Below are positions 17,180 through 25,504 of a stretch of 34,784 nt of DNA, one piece after another. The stretch's first letter is position 1. Each line of letters starts with the position of its first letter. The DNA is from Nostoc sp. JL34 (GTDB taxonomy: Bacteria > Cyanobacteriota > Cyanobacteriia > Cyanobacteriales > Nostocaceae), in contig NZ_JABXKQ010000173.1 of the NCBI RefSeq assembly GCF_017114945.1, positions 1 through 34,784 on the forward strand, read 5' to 3'. The notes under the pieces are model-generated. The model did not search any database, was not told the origin of the DNA, and saw only the letters and a list, made by a program, of their open reading frames with translations. The position numbers were made by a program, and so were the translations under genes.

Positions 17180-18770
17180 TTAGTTTGCAATTGCTGAAGC
17201 TACTTGCGATGAAACGCTACCTGCGGCTTTAATTAAATCAGCTCCTTTCTCGCCGATCATAATTGTGGGCGCGTTCGTATTGCCCCCGACCAGAGTTGGC
17301 ATGATCGATGCATCAACAACCCGCAACCCAGTAACACCGCGTACCCGGAGTTCGGGATCAACAACCGCCATTGGGTCAGTTCCCATTTTGCAAGTGCCGA
17401 CAGGATGATACCCCGTAACACAAAATTCCCGGATGTAAGCTTCGAGTGCTTCATCGCTAATCACGTCAGCACCGGGACTGATTTCCTCACCTCGAAACTG
17501 ATCAAAGGTACTTGTATAAAATAATTTACGCATTATTTTAATCCCAGCAACTAGCTTTTGCACATCGGATTGACTTTGTAGAAAGTTCATCTGAATAATT
17601 GGTGGGTCTTTGGGGTCAGGCGAGGACAAACTGACACTCCCAATGTTTTGGGGATGAGTCAAACTGACTGTAACAGTGAATCCCAAACCAGAGAGGGTTT
17701 TGCCAGGAGATATCCACAGAATGCTACCGAAGAAAAACTGTAAATCTGGCGTGGCATCCAGATTACCTTCGGTATGCAAAAACAATCCGGCTTCAGCGTT
17801 ACCATTACTGCTAATTGCCGGGTCTAACCCAGCAATTACCTCGTGTGCCACAGGACTGGTAATTATCTGGTGTGCCACAGGAACGAGAGAGTGGTCTTGG
17901 AGGTTTTGACCGACACCTGGCAAATCAACGACGACAGGAATCTCCATTGCTTGCAGGTGTTCTGCATCACCAATGCCGGACAGCATCAGCAGCTTGGGCG
18001 AGTCGAATGCACCAGCACTTAAAATCACTTCTTTGTTAACCCTGGCTTGGTGCAGCGTTCCCTCGTGCATATATTCCACCCCAATGGTGCGGGTTCCCTC
18101 AAACAATAACCGAGTCACTAACGCTCCTGTTGTTATTGTTAAATTAGGACGCTTGAGAATTGGCAGCAGGAATGCAGCAGCAGCACTGTGACGTTTACCA
18201 TCCTTGACCGTCAACTGATAAATTCCCGCACCTGATTGCTGTATCCCATTGAAATCAGGATTGTGGTTATATCCGATTGCTACGGCTGCTTCTACAAATC
18301 GTTGGGATGCCACAGTAGGGGCTTGAATATCGGTGACGCTCCACTCACCATCAACCCCGTGGTATACGTCGGCACCGCGTTGCTGGTTCTCAGATTTCTT
18401 GAAATAGGGCAATATATCTTGGTAACTCCAACCAGGATTCCCCAATGACTGCCAGTGGTCATAATCGTGATGATTGCCCCGGATAATAAATCATGGAATT
18501 AATCGAACTGCTGCCACCCAAGACTTTGCCACGGGGACAAAAGATTTTGCGGTTATTCAGGTAGGGTTCTGGTTCAGAGAAATATCCCCAGTCCAGCTCT
18601 GAGCCGGGTAGGTTGGGGGATGACAACGGGATTTGAATCTCTGGTTTAGTATCTGGGTTGCCAGCTTCGAGTAATAACACGGTTCTTTCACTATCTTGTG
18701 TCATCCGGTTGGCAACAACGCAGCCTGCCGAACCCGCACCAATCACAATATAGTCATATTGAGTCATCAC
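17180..18770 (-). pseudogene. GMC family FAD oxidoreductase (choline dehydrogenase-like), single-base frameshift
   Basis: Two adjacent minus-strand frames make one GMC enzyme. The first part (18770 to about 18482) has the FAD motif GAGSAG (11-16) and RGKVLGGSSSIN. The second part begins LGNPGWSYQD and has GAFDSPKLLMLSGIG and the C-terminal catalytic region GYHPVGTCKMG with GNTNAPT. Removing one G at 18481-18482 joins them through YYRGNHHDYDHWQSLGNP, exactly what the family has at that point. It would give a 529-residue protein, the normal length. The family oxidises alcohols or sugars using FAD. All key residues survive, so either the mutation is very recent or it is a sequencing error. Neighbours give no substrate. 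Confidence 0.88.
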
Positions 18771-19223
18771 ATCCTCGCTTGTAAATTCAACTACTTCAAG
18801 AGCTGCAACTTAAAGATTGGTTAAAGCTTGAAGTTTAAGAATCTGACTGTTGCATTACGACCAACACAGAGATTCAGCATGAATCTCTGACGCTAATTTT
18901 TCTACTTATTGTGCAAAATTTGGGTCAGATTTCATTATCTCTTGTAAGTAACCAACTACCTGATCTAAATTAGCCCTTGACCCTTTTTCTGCCTCTACTA
19001 AAGCTGTTACTGCCTCTTGCTTACCTCGAAGCTTGTCAAATACTTGTCACGTAGCGCTTTTATCTTTGTTAGAGTTGCTTGTGTCAGCTTCTCATATCAT
19101 GTCCGGCCAGATGCATTAACAATGCAAGCCGATGCGTTAACAATGCAGAGTATTGCCTTTCTTTAATTCGCTACCAATTAATGAAATGCTGTACTAAGCA
19201 AACTTTTCTTTAATGATTTGACC
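18771..19223. other. 453-base gene-poor stretch between GMC gene and TolC gene
   Basis: Apart from the remnant above, this stretch holds a 21-base imperfect tandem duplication at 19109-19148 (GATGCATTAACAATGCAAGCC, then GATGCGTTAACAATGCAGAG). No promoter or terminator could be assigned. Confidence 0.5.
18906..19095 (-). pseudogene. 3' remnant of an unidentified gene
   Basis: Reading leftward, two frames joined by a one-base shift near 19040 give a continuous protein-like tail. The first is YEKLTQATLTKIKALRDKY; the second contains KLRGKQEAVTALVEAEKG, then NLDQVVGYLQEIMKSDPNFAQ and a stop. The helical, charged tail ending in DPNFAQ resembles the short C-terminal helical domains that recur in Nostoc proteins. 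Stops lie just upstream in frame, so only the end of the gene survives. I cannot name the family. Confidence 0.5.
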
Positions 19224-20636
19224 TTAGCGCGAAGCCCTAGATGTTACCGATCTTTGTAAATTAGCTAGAGCGCGATTGTAATCCAAAATAGCTGCGACTC
19301 GATTACCTTCTGCTCTTGTCAGGTCATTTTCAGCATCAATTACCTCCGTTTGAGTGCCCACACCAGCTTGAAACCTCAGCCTTGCTAAATTCAGAGCTTC
19401 CCTGGCTTGATTTAAAGCCACACTAGAAGTCTGCACATTATTTAAATTGGATTGCAATTGAGAGTAGTACTGTTCTACATCAAAGCGAATTTGGTCGCGC
19501 TGGGTAGCAAATTGAGTCTCTGCGATCGCAATATTAGCTTTCGACTGAGCCGCCCTTGCTCTTGCTGCTCCGCCATCAAACAAAGTTAGATTTCCTTGGA
19601 GTCCCACTGAATAGCCATCAGTAATGCTGACGCCATCGTTATACCGATCTAGCAGATTGTAGTTTCCTGCCAAACTAATTTGCGGCCCTAGCTGTGAAAG
19701 TGCCTGTCGTCGCTGTTGCTCGGAAATATTACGTTGTCCCAAATACTGTTGCAACTCTGGACGATTTTGAAACGCTTGGACAATACTTTGTTCTACCGTC
19801 TGCGACCAAAGACCCGCTAACTGTACAGGATCTGAGGCACTGATATCAACTGACTGCGACAAACTTAACAACGTAGCAAGCTGACGACGGGCAATTTGCT
19901 GCTGTGAGATCGCATTAGTCAGTAGTTGTTGGGCGTTTGCTAAATTCACTTGAGCTTGCAGTACATCGAACCTCGTACCTACTCCAGCCTGTTCTCTGGC
20001 TTGAGTATCCCGCAAACTAGCCTGAGCATTTGTCACAGCAGACTGATTAATTCTTACTTGTTGATCTGCTTGTTGCAAATCGTAGTATTGAGTCGTGGCA
20101 TTCAAGCTAATTGTCAAAGACTGACTTTCAACATTTAATTCATCTACCCGTAGCTGTTCCTCTGCGGCTCGGATAGTCGCTTGTCGGTTCCCAGAAGTAT
20201 AGACATTGTAATTCAGTTGTGCTGAACCATTAAAAGAGGTGCTGGCTTGAGATGAATTGTTACTAAAACCATTACCACTATTAGTCACACTACTGTTAAT
20301 ACCAAGAGTAGGAAACAAGGCAGCTTGAGACTCGCGGAGCGCAAAGCGACTGCGTTCTAGCTGTAATATAGCTACCTGTAAGTCTCGATTGTTGCGTTTT
20401 GCGAGTTCCAAAGCTTGTGCCAAACTGATTGGCACAGTTCCCTGAATCTTTACTTCCTCCGGTTTAGTCGGAAATTGGAGAGGATTGGGATTGGGGTTGA
20501 GGCGATCGGGAACTTGTACAGAGCTTGAAGAATTCTGTGCTTTTGGCGGAGTTGCTGCACTTGCTGCATTTGGAAGAAGAATCGCGAATGCGACAGTAAC
20601 CCAGGTAAAATGCACGAATAATAAGCTGAAATTCAT
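19224..20636 (-). CDS. TolC family outer-membrane efflux protein
   Basis: A 470-residue outer-membrane channel protein. Residues 1-27 are a signal peptide ending ASA. The body has the two-fold repeated TolC architecture: ISLAQALELAKRNNRDLQVA (about 70-90) begins the first repeat and long Gln/Ala/Arg-rich helices follow. In the second half, DVLQAQVNLANAQQLL and TEVIDAENDLTRAEGNRVAA are the typical coiled-coil stretches ending each repeat. A Pro/Asn/Gln-rich linker follows the signal peptide, as in many cyanobacterial TolC proteins. It is the last gene of a four-gene minus-strand set (adaptor, permease, ATPase, channel). A 117-base gap before it leaves room for an extra promoter. Together the set would make a full tripartite pump. 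Confidence 0.9.
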   Translation of the reverse strand: MNFSLLFVHFTWVTVAFAILLPNAASAATPPKAQNSSSSVQVPDRLNPNPNPLQFPTKPEEVKIQGTVPISLAQALELAKRNNRDLQVAILQLERSRFALRESQAALFPTLGINSSVTNSGNGFSNNSSQASTSFNGSAQLNYNVYTSGNRQATIRAAEEQLRVDELNVESQSLTISLNATTQYYDLQQADQQVRINQSAVTNAQASLRDTQAREQAGVGTRFDVLQAQVNLANAQQLLTNAISQQQIARRQLATLLSLSQSVDISASDPVQLAGLWSQTVEQSIVQAFQNRPELQQYLGQRNISEQQRRQALSQLGPQISLAGNYNLLDRYNDGVSITDGYSVGLQGNLTLFDGGAARARAAQSKANIAIAETQFATQRDQIRFDVEQYYSQLQSNLNNVQTSSVALNQAREALNLARLRFQAGVGTQTEVIDAENDLTRAEGNRVAAILDYNRALANLQRSVTSRASR

Positions 20637-20753
20637 AATCTAGATATAGTAATTAATTAGGTTCTTTTGAGGATATAATCAAAAGTTTTCATCCTGATTG
20701 ACCTACAGAGATTTAAATCTTAAATTCTTCCTCCAAGGGTTGATCTTAACAAA

Positions 20754-21425
20754 TTAGCCGACAATCAAACCATCCTGAACTCGGATAATCCTTTGGGTTT
20801 GAGCAGCAATATCAGGTTCATGAGTGACAATCACAATGGTGATCCCTTGGTTATTAAGTTCAGTCAGTAAACTCATCACCTCATGGGAGGTTTCAGTATC
20901 TAAAGCTCCTGTTGGCTCATCTGCCAAAACTAATGCAGGTCGGTTGACCAAAGCACGAGCGATCGCTACCCGTTGTTGTTGTCCGCCAGAGAGTTGACTG
21001 GGACGGTTAGCTATGCGTCCCCCTAGTCCTACCTTTTCTAAGGCTTCTAATGCCCTTTCTCGGCGTTTTGGCTTGGGCAAGTTAGCGTAAACCATTGGCA
21101 ACATGACGTTTTCCAAAGCTGTCGCCCGCGCCAATAAGTTAAATTGTTGGAACACAAAACCTATCCTTTGGTTGCGGATATAGGCTAATTCATCATCATC
21201 AAAAGTCGTCAGGTTTCTGCCTTCAAAAATATAGTCTCCAGTTGTGGGACGATCCAGACATCCCAAAATATTCATCAGCGTAGATTTACCCGAACCTGAC
21301 GCACCCATAATTGAGACATATTCCCCTTCCTCAATCGAGAGTTCAATTCCCTTGAGTATGGGAACACTAACTTCTCCTAAGTAGTAGGTTTTAGTAATAG
21401 ATTCCATCCAAATCATGGTTGGCAT
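20754..21425 (-). CDS. MacB/LolD-type ABC transporter ATP-binding protein
   Basis: A 223-residue ATPase. Walker A is GASGSGKST (41-49), a Q-loop is in FVFQQFNL, the signature is LSGGQQQR, Walker B is LVLADEPTGALD, and the H-loop is VTHEPD. The sequence LGCLDRPTTGDYIFEGRNLTTFDDDELAYIRNQ is typical of the LolD/MacB/FtsE group, which works with FtsX-type permeases. In cyanobacteria the MacB pump is often split into separate ATPase and permease genes, as here. It follows the permease gene by 30 bases made of heptamer repeats and precedes tolC. Its job is to drive the MacA-TolC-linked export; the substrate is unknown. DevA-type glycolipid exporters have the same design and cannot be excluded. Confidence 0.92.
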   Translation of the reverse strand: MPTMIWMESITKTYYLGEVSVPILKGIELSIEEGEYVSIMGASGSGKSTLMNILGCLDRPTTGDYIFEGRNLTTFDDDELAYIRNQRIGFVFQQFNLLARATALENVMLPMVYANLPKPKRRERALEALEKVGLGGRIANRPSQLSGGQQQRVAIARALVNRPALVLADEPTGALDTETSHEVMSLLTELNNQGITIVIVTHEPDIAAQTQRIIRVQDGLIVG

Positions 21426-21428
21426 AAG

Positions 21429-21455
21429 AATTACGAATTACGAATTACGAATTAT
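21429..21455. repeat. STRR heptamer repeat between permease and ATPase genes
   Basis: Three consecutive copies of the heptamer TTACGAA/TTACGAT type (ATTACGAATTACGAATTACG) fill the gap between two co-directional genes of the efflux operon. Short tandem heptamers of this kind are a known feature of heterocystous cyanobacteria. Confidence 0.7.
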
Positions 21456-22736
21456 TTAGTCACTTCTCAAAGCATTGATTGGATCTAATTTAGATGCGTT
21501 TCGTGCTGGAATCACGCCAGCGATTAAGCCAACGCTTAACGAGAGTACAAAGCCAGCAACAATCGACAAGAAAGAAATTACAAAGGGAAATTTGAAAACG
21601 TTTGCAGCCACAAAGGCTAATAAAACACCAGTCACCATCCCAATACCTCCGCCGACAATAGAAATCACGATCGCTTCGGCTAAAAATTGATTGAGAATGG
21701 CTGAATTAGTAGCTCCTACGGCTTTGCGAATCCCGATTTCTCGCGTCCGCTCGACCACAGAAACTAGCATAATATTAGCAATACCAATACCACCAACCAC
21801 TAGAGAAATTCCAGCGATCGCTACCACCATGACTGTAAATAAACCCACAATACTAGTAAAGGTACTAACAATATCAGCTTGATTAGTCAGCCGAAAATCA
21901 TCAGCTTGTGGCGGATAAATGTTATGACGCAGCCGTAAAAGATTGGTGACTTGAAACTGAGCGGCTTCTAACTCTTCCTGATTAGCGCCTTTGACTAAAA
22001 TTCCATTTACAGAAACACCTACCAGAGCATTGTTCCCAACCAGTCTTTTCGACATACTAGTTAGAGGAATAAAAATCTGGTCATCTCGATCCATCGGCCC
22101 CTGAGCGCCTTTAGGTTCCATCACCCCAATCACTTCGTAAGCCTCTCCCTGAATCCGAATTTTCTCGCCGATCGGATTTTCACCCTGTCCAAAGAGTGTT
22201 TTTTGAACTGTAGGGCCAAGAATGGCCAGCTGTGCAGCAGTATCTAGTTCTTCCTGAGTAAAATATCTCCCTTGTTGGGGGTGAGTATTTCTGACTTCTG
22301 GGTAGTTCAAATCAGTGCCATAAATGGTTGTTGAGGTGTTCTGTCCTGCATAGACAACTTGAGCAGTCCGTTGGAGATAAGCAGAAACCATCTGTGCTGA
22401 TGGCGCTTGTGTAGCGATCGCTTTAGCATCTTCCCAAGTCAAGGTACTGCTAGAACCTACTCCTTGACGGACATTCCCGCTTCTTGCCGCACCCGCCAAG
22501 ATTTGGATCACATCTGTACCCAATGCTTGTATCTGTTGCTCAACTCCCTTTTGCACTCCCTGACCGACAGAAGTAATGGCAATAACTGAAGAAATCCCAA
22601 TAATCACGCCCAACATAGTTAGACCTGTGCGTAATTTGTTACTCCACAGAGTCTCTGCCGCCATTGTCAATATTTCCAGCAATGGTACTGTGCGGGTATT
22701 CTTAACTTTGTAAAAGCCCTTAAATCTCTTAAACAT
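21456..22736 (-). CDS. MacB-like FtsX-domain ABC transporter permease
   Basis: A 426-residue inner-membrane protein. The N-terminal cytoplasmic part is followed by a helix at about 37-57 (LRTGLTMLGVIIGISSVIAI). A long periplasmic MacB_PCD-type domain (about 60-290) follows. The last 130 residues carry three helices with the FtsX signature region, including VERTREIGIRKAVGATNSAIL, which contacts the ATPase. This four-helix layout is the MacB permease half. It starts 22 bases after the adaptor gene, so the two are certainly in one transcript. MacB pumps move substrates from the periplasm through TolC by mechanical action rather than across the inner membrane. Confidence 0.92.
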   Translation of the reverse strand: MFKRFKGFYKVKNTRTVPLLEILTMAAETLWSNKLRTGLTMLGVIIGISSVIAITSVGQGVQKGVEQQIQALGTDVIQILAGAARSGNVRQGVGSSSTLTWEDAKAIATQAPSAQMVSAYLQRTAQVVYAGQNTSTTIYGTDLNYPEVRNTHPQQGRYFTQEELDTAAQLAILGPTVQKTLFGQGENPIGEKIRIQGEAYEVIGVMEPKGAQGPMDRDDQIFIPLTSMSKRLVGNNALVGVSVNGILVKGANQEELEAAQFQVTNLLRLRHNIYPPQADDFRLTNQADIVSTFTSIVGLFTVMVVAIAGISLVVGGIGIANIMLVSVVERTREIGIRKAVGATNSAILNQFLAEAIVISIVGGGIGMVTGVLLAFVAANVFKFPFVISFLSIVAGFVLSLSVGLIAGVIPARNASKLDPINALRSD

Positions 22737-22758
22737 AATGTTCTATTTAAAACTAACT

Positions 22759-24387
22759 TTAAGGGGAACCACCGCCTTGAGAACGACCACCACCGCCAGA
22801 ACTGCCGCCGGAACGACCTCCGCCGCCACCTGCTCCTCTTCCGCCGCCTCCACCTCCGGCTCCTCCACCTCCACCTAGACCAGGGAAAACTCCTCCTCTT
22901 GGTGTTGATTGCGGACGCGATCCTGGTGGGAAACTGAGCAGCACCCTTTCGTCTCCTGTCAATCCAGACTTAACTTCGGTAAAGTTATTCGCGGTGACGC
23001 CAGTCTCGATGCGAGTGAACACAGGTCTGTTATTTTTTCCTGGCACAAACACGCCTGTGGCATTTTCTTGGCGTACCACTGAGGCTGTTGGCACTACTAA
23101 AACATTTTGAACTTGACCGACTTGAAAATCTACTTCCGCATTCATCCCTGACCGCAGTAGTCTTTGAGGGTCTGAAAGTGATACTCTCACTTCAAAACTG
23201 GTGACGTTTTGCTCGACTATTGCTTGGGCAGCAATTTGGCTGACTTTACCTTCAAAGGTTTTTCCTGGGTAGGCATCTGCTTTAATCGAGACTTTTTGAC
23301 CAAGGCTGATTTTGGAAATATTTGTTTCCGCTAAATTGGCGACAACTTCATTTGTAGAAGCTAGAGACAAGATTGAAGAAGAAGAAGAAGAAGCTACTTC
23401 ACTACTGGCAGTTGTAGGTGTCACGAAAGCACCTGGATCGGCAAACTTCTTTGTCACCACACCATCAAAGGGGGCGCGAATGATCGTGTCATTGATTTCG
23501 GCTTGGATGTTTTGCAGCGAACCACGAGCCGATGTTACCTGGGCACGGGCTGCATTAATATCTTCTTGGCGTGTTCCAGCTTTCAGGAGTGCCAAAGCTT
23601 GCTGTCTCTGCTTCACCACAGCTCGTGCTTGCTCAACATCTTCTGGACGCGACCCAGCTTTTTGCAGCCCCAGTGCTTGCTGTGCTTCATTTACATTAGC
23701 TTGGGCGCTGTCACGATTGGAGCGGTTTTGGTTTAGAGTCTGAAGGGAAATACCGCCTGCATTGTAAAGTTGCTGATTGCGAACAAAATCATCTTCTGCT
23801 TGGCGGAGGGCGGCTTGAGCGCTTTGCAAGCGTGCCTGTGCTTGGCCAATATCTTGAGAGCGATTCCCTGTTTGTACCTTTTGCAGATTCGCTTCGGCTT
23901 CGTCTAATGCTCCTTGTGATTGGGCAATATCTTGAGGACGATTACCTGCGATCGCTTTTTGCAAATTCGCCTCGGCTTGTGCCACTTGTCCTTGAGCAGA
24001 GGTAAGTTGCCCCCGGAGGTTGGAATCATCCATGTAAGCGACAATCTGTCCTTGTTTGACGATATCTCCTTCTTTCGCCAGCAGCCTTTTCAAGATACCG
24101 GAATTTTTCGGGCTGAGGTTGATTGACCGCTCGGGCTTCACCGTTCCGTTGGCTGAAACTGTAATTGTTAAGGTCTGCCTTTGTACAGGTCTTGTCAGCA
24201 CCCGGCGGCTGGCTTGTTGACGGGGAGCAACCGTTACTTGGTAATAAACGGCATAGCCAATTCCACCCAAAAGGCAAAGAGCAATTAGCCAAGAGAGCCA
24301 ATTACGTCTGCCCTTTTTTTTCTTTACCTCTGGAACTAAAACTGATGATGAATCTACGGTATTTGGTGTATCAATTTTCATATCCAT
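22759..24387 (-). CDS. MacA-like efflux adaptor (HlyD/RND MFP family) with Gly-rich tail
   Basis: A 542-residue periplasmic adaptor, first gene of the pump operon. A basic N-terminus is followed by a helix at about 28-48, a lipoyl-like half (VSANGTVKPERSINLSPKNSGILKRLLAKEGDIVKQGQIVAYMD), a long helical hairpin, and the second lipoyl half (IIRAPFDGVVTKKFADPGAFV). A beta-barrel and a membrane-proximal domain follow. The hairpin contains four imperfect repeats of the form AGNRPQDIAQ / TGNRSQDIGQ / AGSRPEDVEQ / AGTRQEDINA, spaced by helical segments. After about residue 495 the protein ends in a very Gly-rich tail, over 20 glycines, not seen in E. coli MacA. The start could be M1 or M3. It probably joins the split MacB to TolC; the substrate is unknown. 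Confidence 0.9.
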   Translation of the reverse strand: MDMKIDTPNTVDSSSVLVPEVKKKKGRRNWLSWLIALCLLGGIGYAVYYQVTVAPRQQASRRVLTRPVQRQTLTITVSANGTVKPERSINLSPKNSGILKRLLAKEGDIVKQGQIVAYMDDSNLRGQLTSAQGQVAQAEANLQKAIAGNRPQDIAQSQGALDEAEANLQKVQTGNRSQDIGQAQARLQSAQAALRQAEDDFVRNQQLYNAGGISLQTLNQNRSNRDSAQANVNEAQQALGLQKAGSRPEDVEQARAVVKQRQQALALLKAGTRQEDINAARAQVTSARGSLQNIQAEINDTIIRAPFDGVVTKKFADPGAFVTPTTASSEVASSSSSSILSLASTNEVVANLAETNISKISLGQKVSIKADAYPGKTFEGKVSQIAAQAIVEQNVTSFEVRVSLSDPQRLLRSGMNAEVDFQVGQVQNVLVVPTASVVRQENATGVFVPGKNNRPVFTRIETGVTANNFTEVKSGLTGDERVLLSFPPGSRPQSTPRGGVFPGLGGGGGAGGGGGGRGAGGGGGRSGGSSGGGGRSQGGGSP

Positions 24388-24482
24388 TTTGTCTATAAGG
24401 AACGGCTACCGAGCTAGTTATTCACGGCTAAAACTATAGCCTGGTAGCCTAATACTGACAATGATTTTGAGCTTTTAGGGTT

Positions 24483-25040
24483 TTAAAGGTTTATTTGCAG
24501 TACCAATCCACTAGGAAGTCTGAAGTAATCATCACGCACTCTCACTAATCTCCCAGCAGGAACAATTTCCTGATTGGGAAGCAGAATATCCCCGTTAGGA
24601 AGTCTGAAGTAACCTTGATCGCGCAGTCTGACTATGGATCTAGAAGGAATAATTTGCCCATTGGGATATCTGATATCACCATTACCAAGTCTGACTACTC
24701 TGCCATTAAATTGGTTGTCACGGTTCCAATTATCCCGATCTCTAGGGTTTCTGACTTCTACAGGATAGGGTCTGCCATCACGGTTCCAATTATTATCCCT
24801 GTCTCTAGAGTTTCTGACTTCTCTAGGATTGGGTCTGCCGTCACGGTTCCAATTATTATCCCTGTCTCTAGAGTTTCTGACTTCTCTAGAATTGGATCTG
24901 CCGTCGCGATCCCAATTTTGGTCGCGATCGCCACCAACGTAGACTTTCGTCTGGGCACTTGCAGGTGCAGTCAAGAGAGTAGGAACAATTATCAGGGCAG
25001 CAGCAGCTAATACTATCGATATCCGGTTTGGTTTCAACAT
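24483..25040 (-). CDS. secreted repeat protein (RDRDNNWNRDGRP-type repeats)
   Basis: A 185-residue exported protein of unknown function. Residues 1-29 form a signal peptide cut after ASA. Residues about 38-108 are three full and one degenerate copy of a 21-residue unit, pattern RDRDNNWNRDGRPxPREVRN, very rich in Arg, Asp and Asn. The C-terminal half carries a second repeat type: RLPNGDILLPNQEIVPAGRLVRVRD and related copies (about 115-180). The C-terminal part is predicted to be beta-rich and may bind a surface or cell-wall polymer. The DNA repeat is 63 bp long, so the copy number may vary between strains. It lies 95 bases upstream of the efflux operon on the same strand and may be transcribed before it. 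Confidence 0.7.
   Translation of the reverse strand: MLKPNRISIVLAAAALIIVPTLLTAPASAQTKVYVGGDRDQNWDRDGRSNSREVRNSRDRDNNWNRDGRPNPREVRNSRDRDNNWNRDGRPYPVEVRNPRDRDNWNRDNQFNGRVVRLGNGDIRYPNGQIIPSRSIVRLRDQGYFRLPNGDILLPNQEIVPAGRLVRVRDDYFRLPSGLVLQINL
24716..24905. repeat. 63-bp tandem repeats inside the secreted repeat protein gene
   Basis: Near-identical 63-base units, for example 24772-24834 and the one following, encode the 21-residue Arg/Asp/Asn-rich repeat. The period is a multiple of three, so the frame is kept. Sequence identity between neighbouring copies is much higher than needed for the protein, pointing to recent duplication. Confidence 0.75.
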
Positions 25041-25186
25041 GAAATTGACTCCTTATTTACAAGTAAAGTTCTATTCTGCTGAGATATGAATTAAGCAATC
25101 TTAGACAGTTGCTTTTTTTTGATATCAAAGTGTTTAATATTTACCTCATCGTATAAATTCATACATAATAATTATCGTTCAAAACA

Positions 25187-25246
25187 TCCAAACTGATGTA
25201 TGACCAAAGTCACTAGTAATTCCAGACTGATGTATGACCAAAGTCA
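25187..25246. repeat. two direct repeats of about 26 bp (34-bp spacing)
   Basis: The copies begin TCCAAACTGATG and TCCAGACTGATG and both end TATGACCAAAGTCA. The identical core is 21 bases, positions 25192-25212 and 25226-25246. Each contains the inverted half-sites TGAC and GTCA. The 34-base period is about three turns of the helix, suitable for two proteins bound on one face. Confidence 0.6.
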
Positions 25247-25257
25247 TCAATTGTTTA

Positions 25258-25424
25258 ATGGGTATGGGGAATTGGGCATTGGGCATTGAAAAGAGGCAGA
25301 GGGGCGGGGTGCAGGGGGCGGAGGGGAAAATCCTTCTCCCTTGCTCCCTGCTCCCTTGCTCCCTGCTCCCCTGCCCCTCTGCTCTCCTGCTCCCCACTCC
25401 TCACATCCCTTTCCCCAAGATTGG
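25258..25424. repeat. low-complexity purine/pyrimidine repeat block
   Basis: A G-rich half (GAGGCAGAGGGGCGGGGTGC and similar) is followed by a C-rich half with repeats of CTCCCTTG and CTCCCTGC. The halves are roughly complementary and may form a large imperfect hairpin. Similar blocks are common between genes in Nostoc-like genomes, and a related block lies inside the topoisomerase gene of this window. Confidence 0.6.
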
Positions 25425-25504
25425 CAAGATTTTGCTACCGCCAACAGCGCAGATCGTTTAAGCTAGCTGAAAGATTCTTTGATTAGTGGCTTAAAGGCGG
25501 TAGT

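Larger units (their letters stand above)
25041..25504. promoter_or_regulatory. 464-base region between divergent secreted-protein genes
   Basis: No gene is seen. Two copies of a 26-base element (one mismatch) lie at 25187-25212 and 25221-25246; each ends in the dyad TGACCAAAGTCA. They could be operator sites for one or both divergent genes. From about 25258 to 25424 there is low-complexity DNA: a G-rich run followed by CCCTGCTCCCTTGCTCCC-type repeats that can pair with it. Confidence 0.5.

Noticed and set aside
19224..20636. TolC as the outer-membrane partner of the bacteriocin exporter
   Set aside because: It is the last gene of the adaptor-permease-ATPase operon and lies over 8 kb from the peptide locus; sharing is possible but not supported by position.
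23312..23743. 143-codon plus frame inside the adaptor gene
   Set aside because: Shadow of a well-supported adaptor gene with conserved domains on the minus strand.
24615..25010. 131-codon plus frame with SRVSDFSRIGSAV repeats
   Set aside because: It is the reverse strand of the 63-bp repeats in the secreted protein gene; the repeat period keeps the opposite frame open too.
25390..25402. CACTCCTCACATC resembles the Yfr1 small RNA motif ACTCCTCACAC
   Set aside because: It lies inside a C-rich repeat block, one base differs, and no Yfr1-like flanking stem or terminator follows.
25286..25486. Frames rich in Ser/Pro/Cys and Gly in the low-complexity block
   Set aside because: Caused by the purine/pyrimidine repeats; no start signal.
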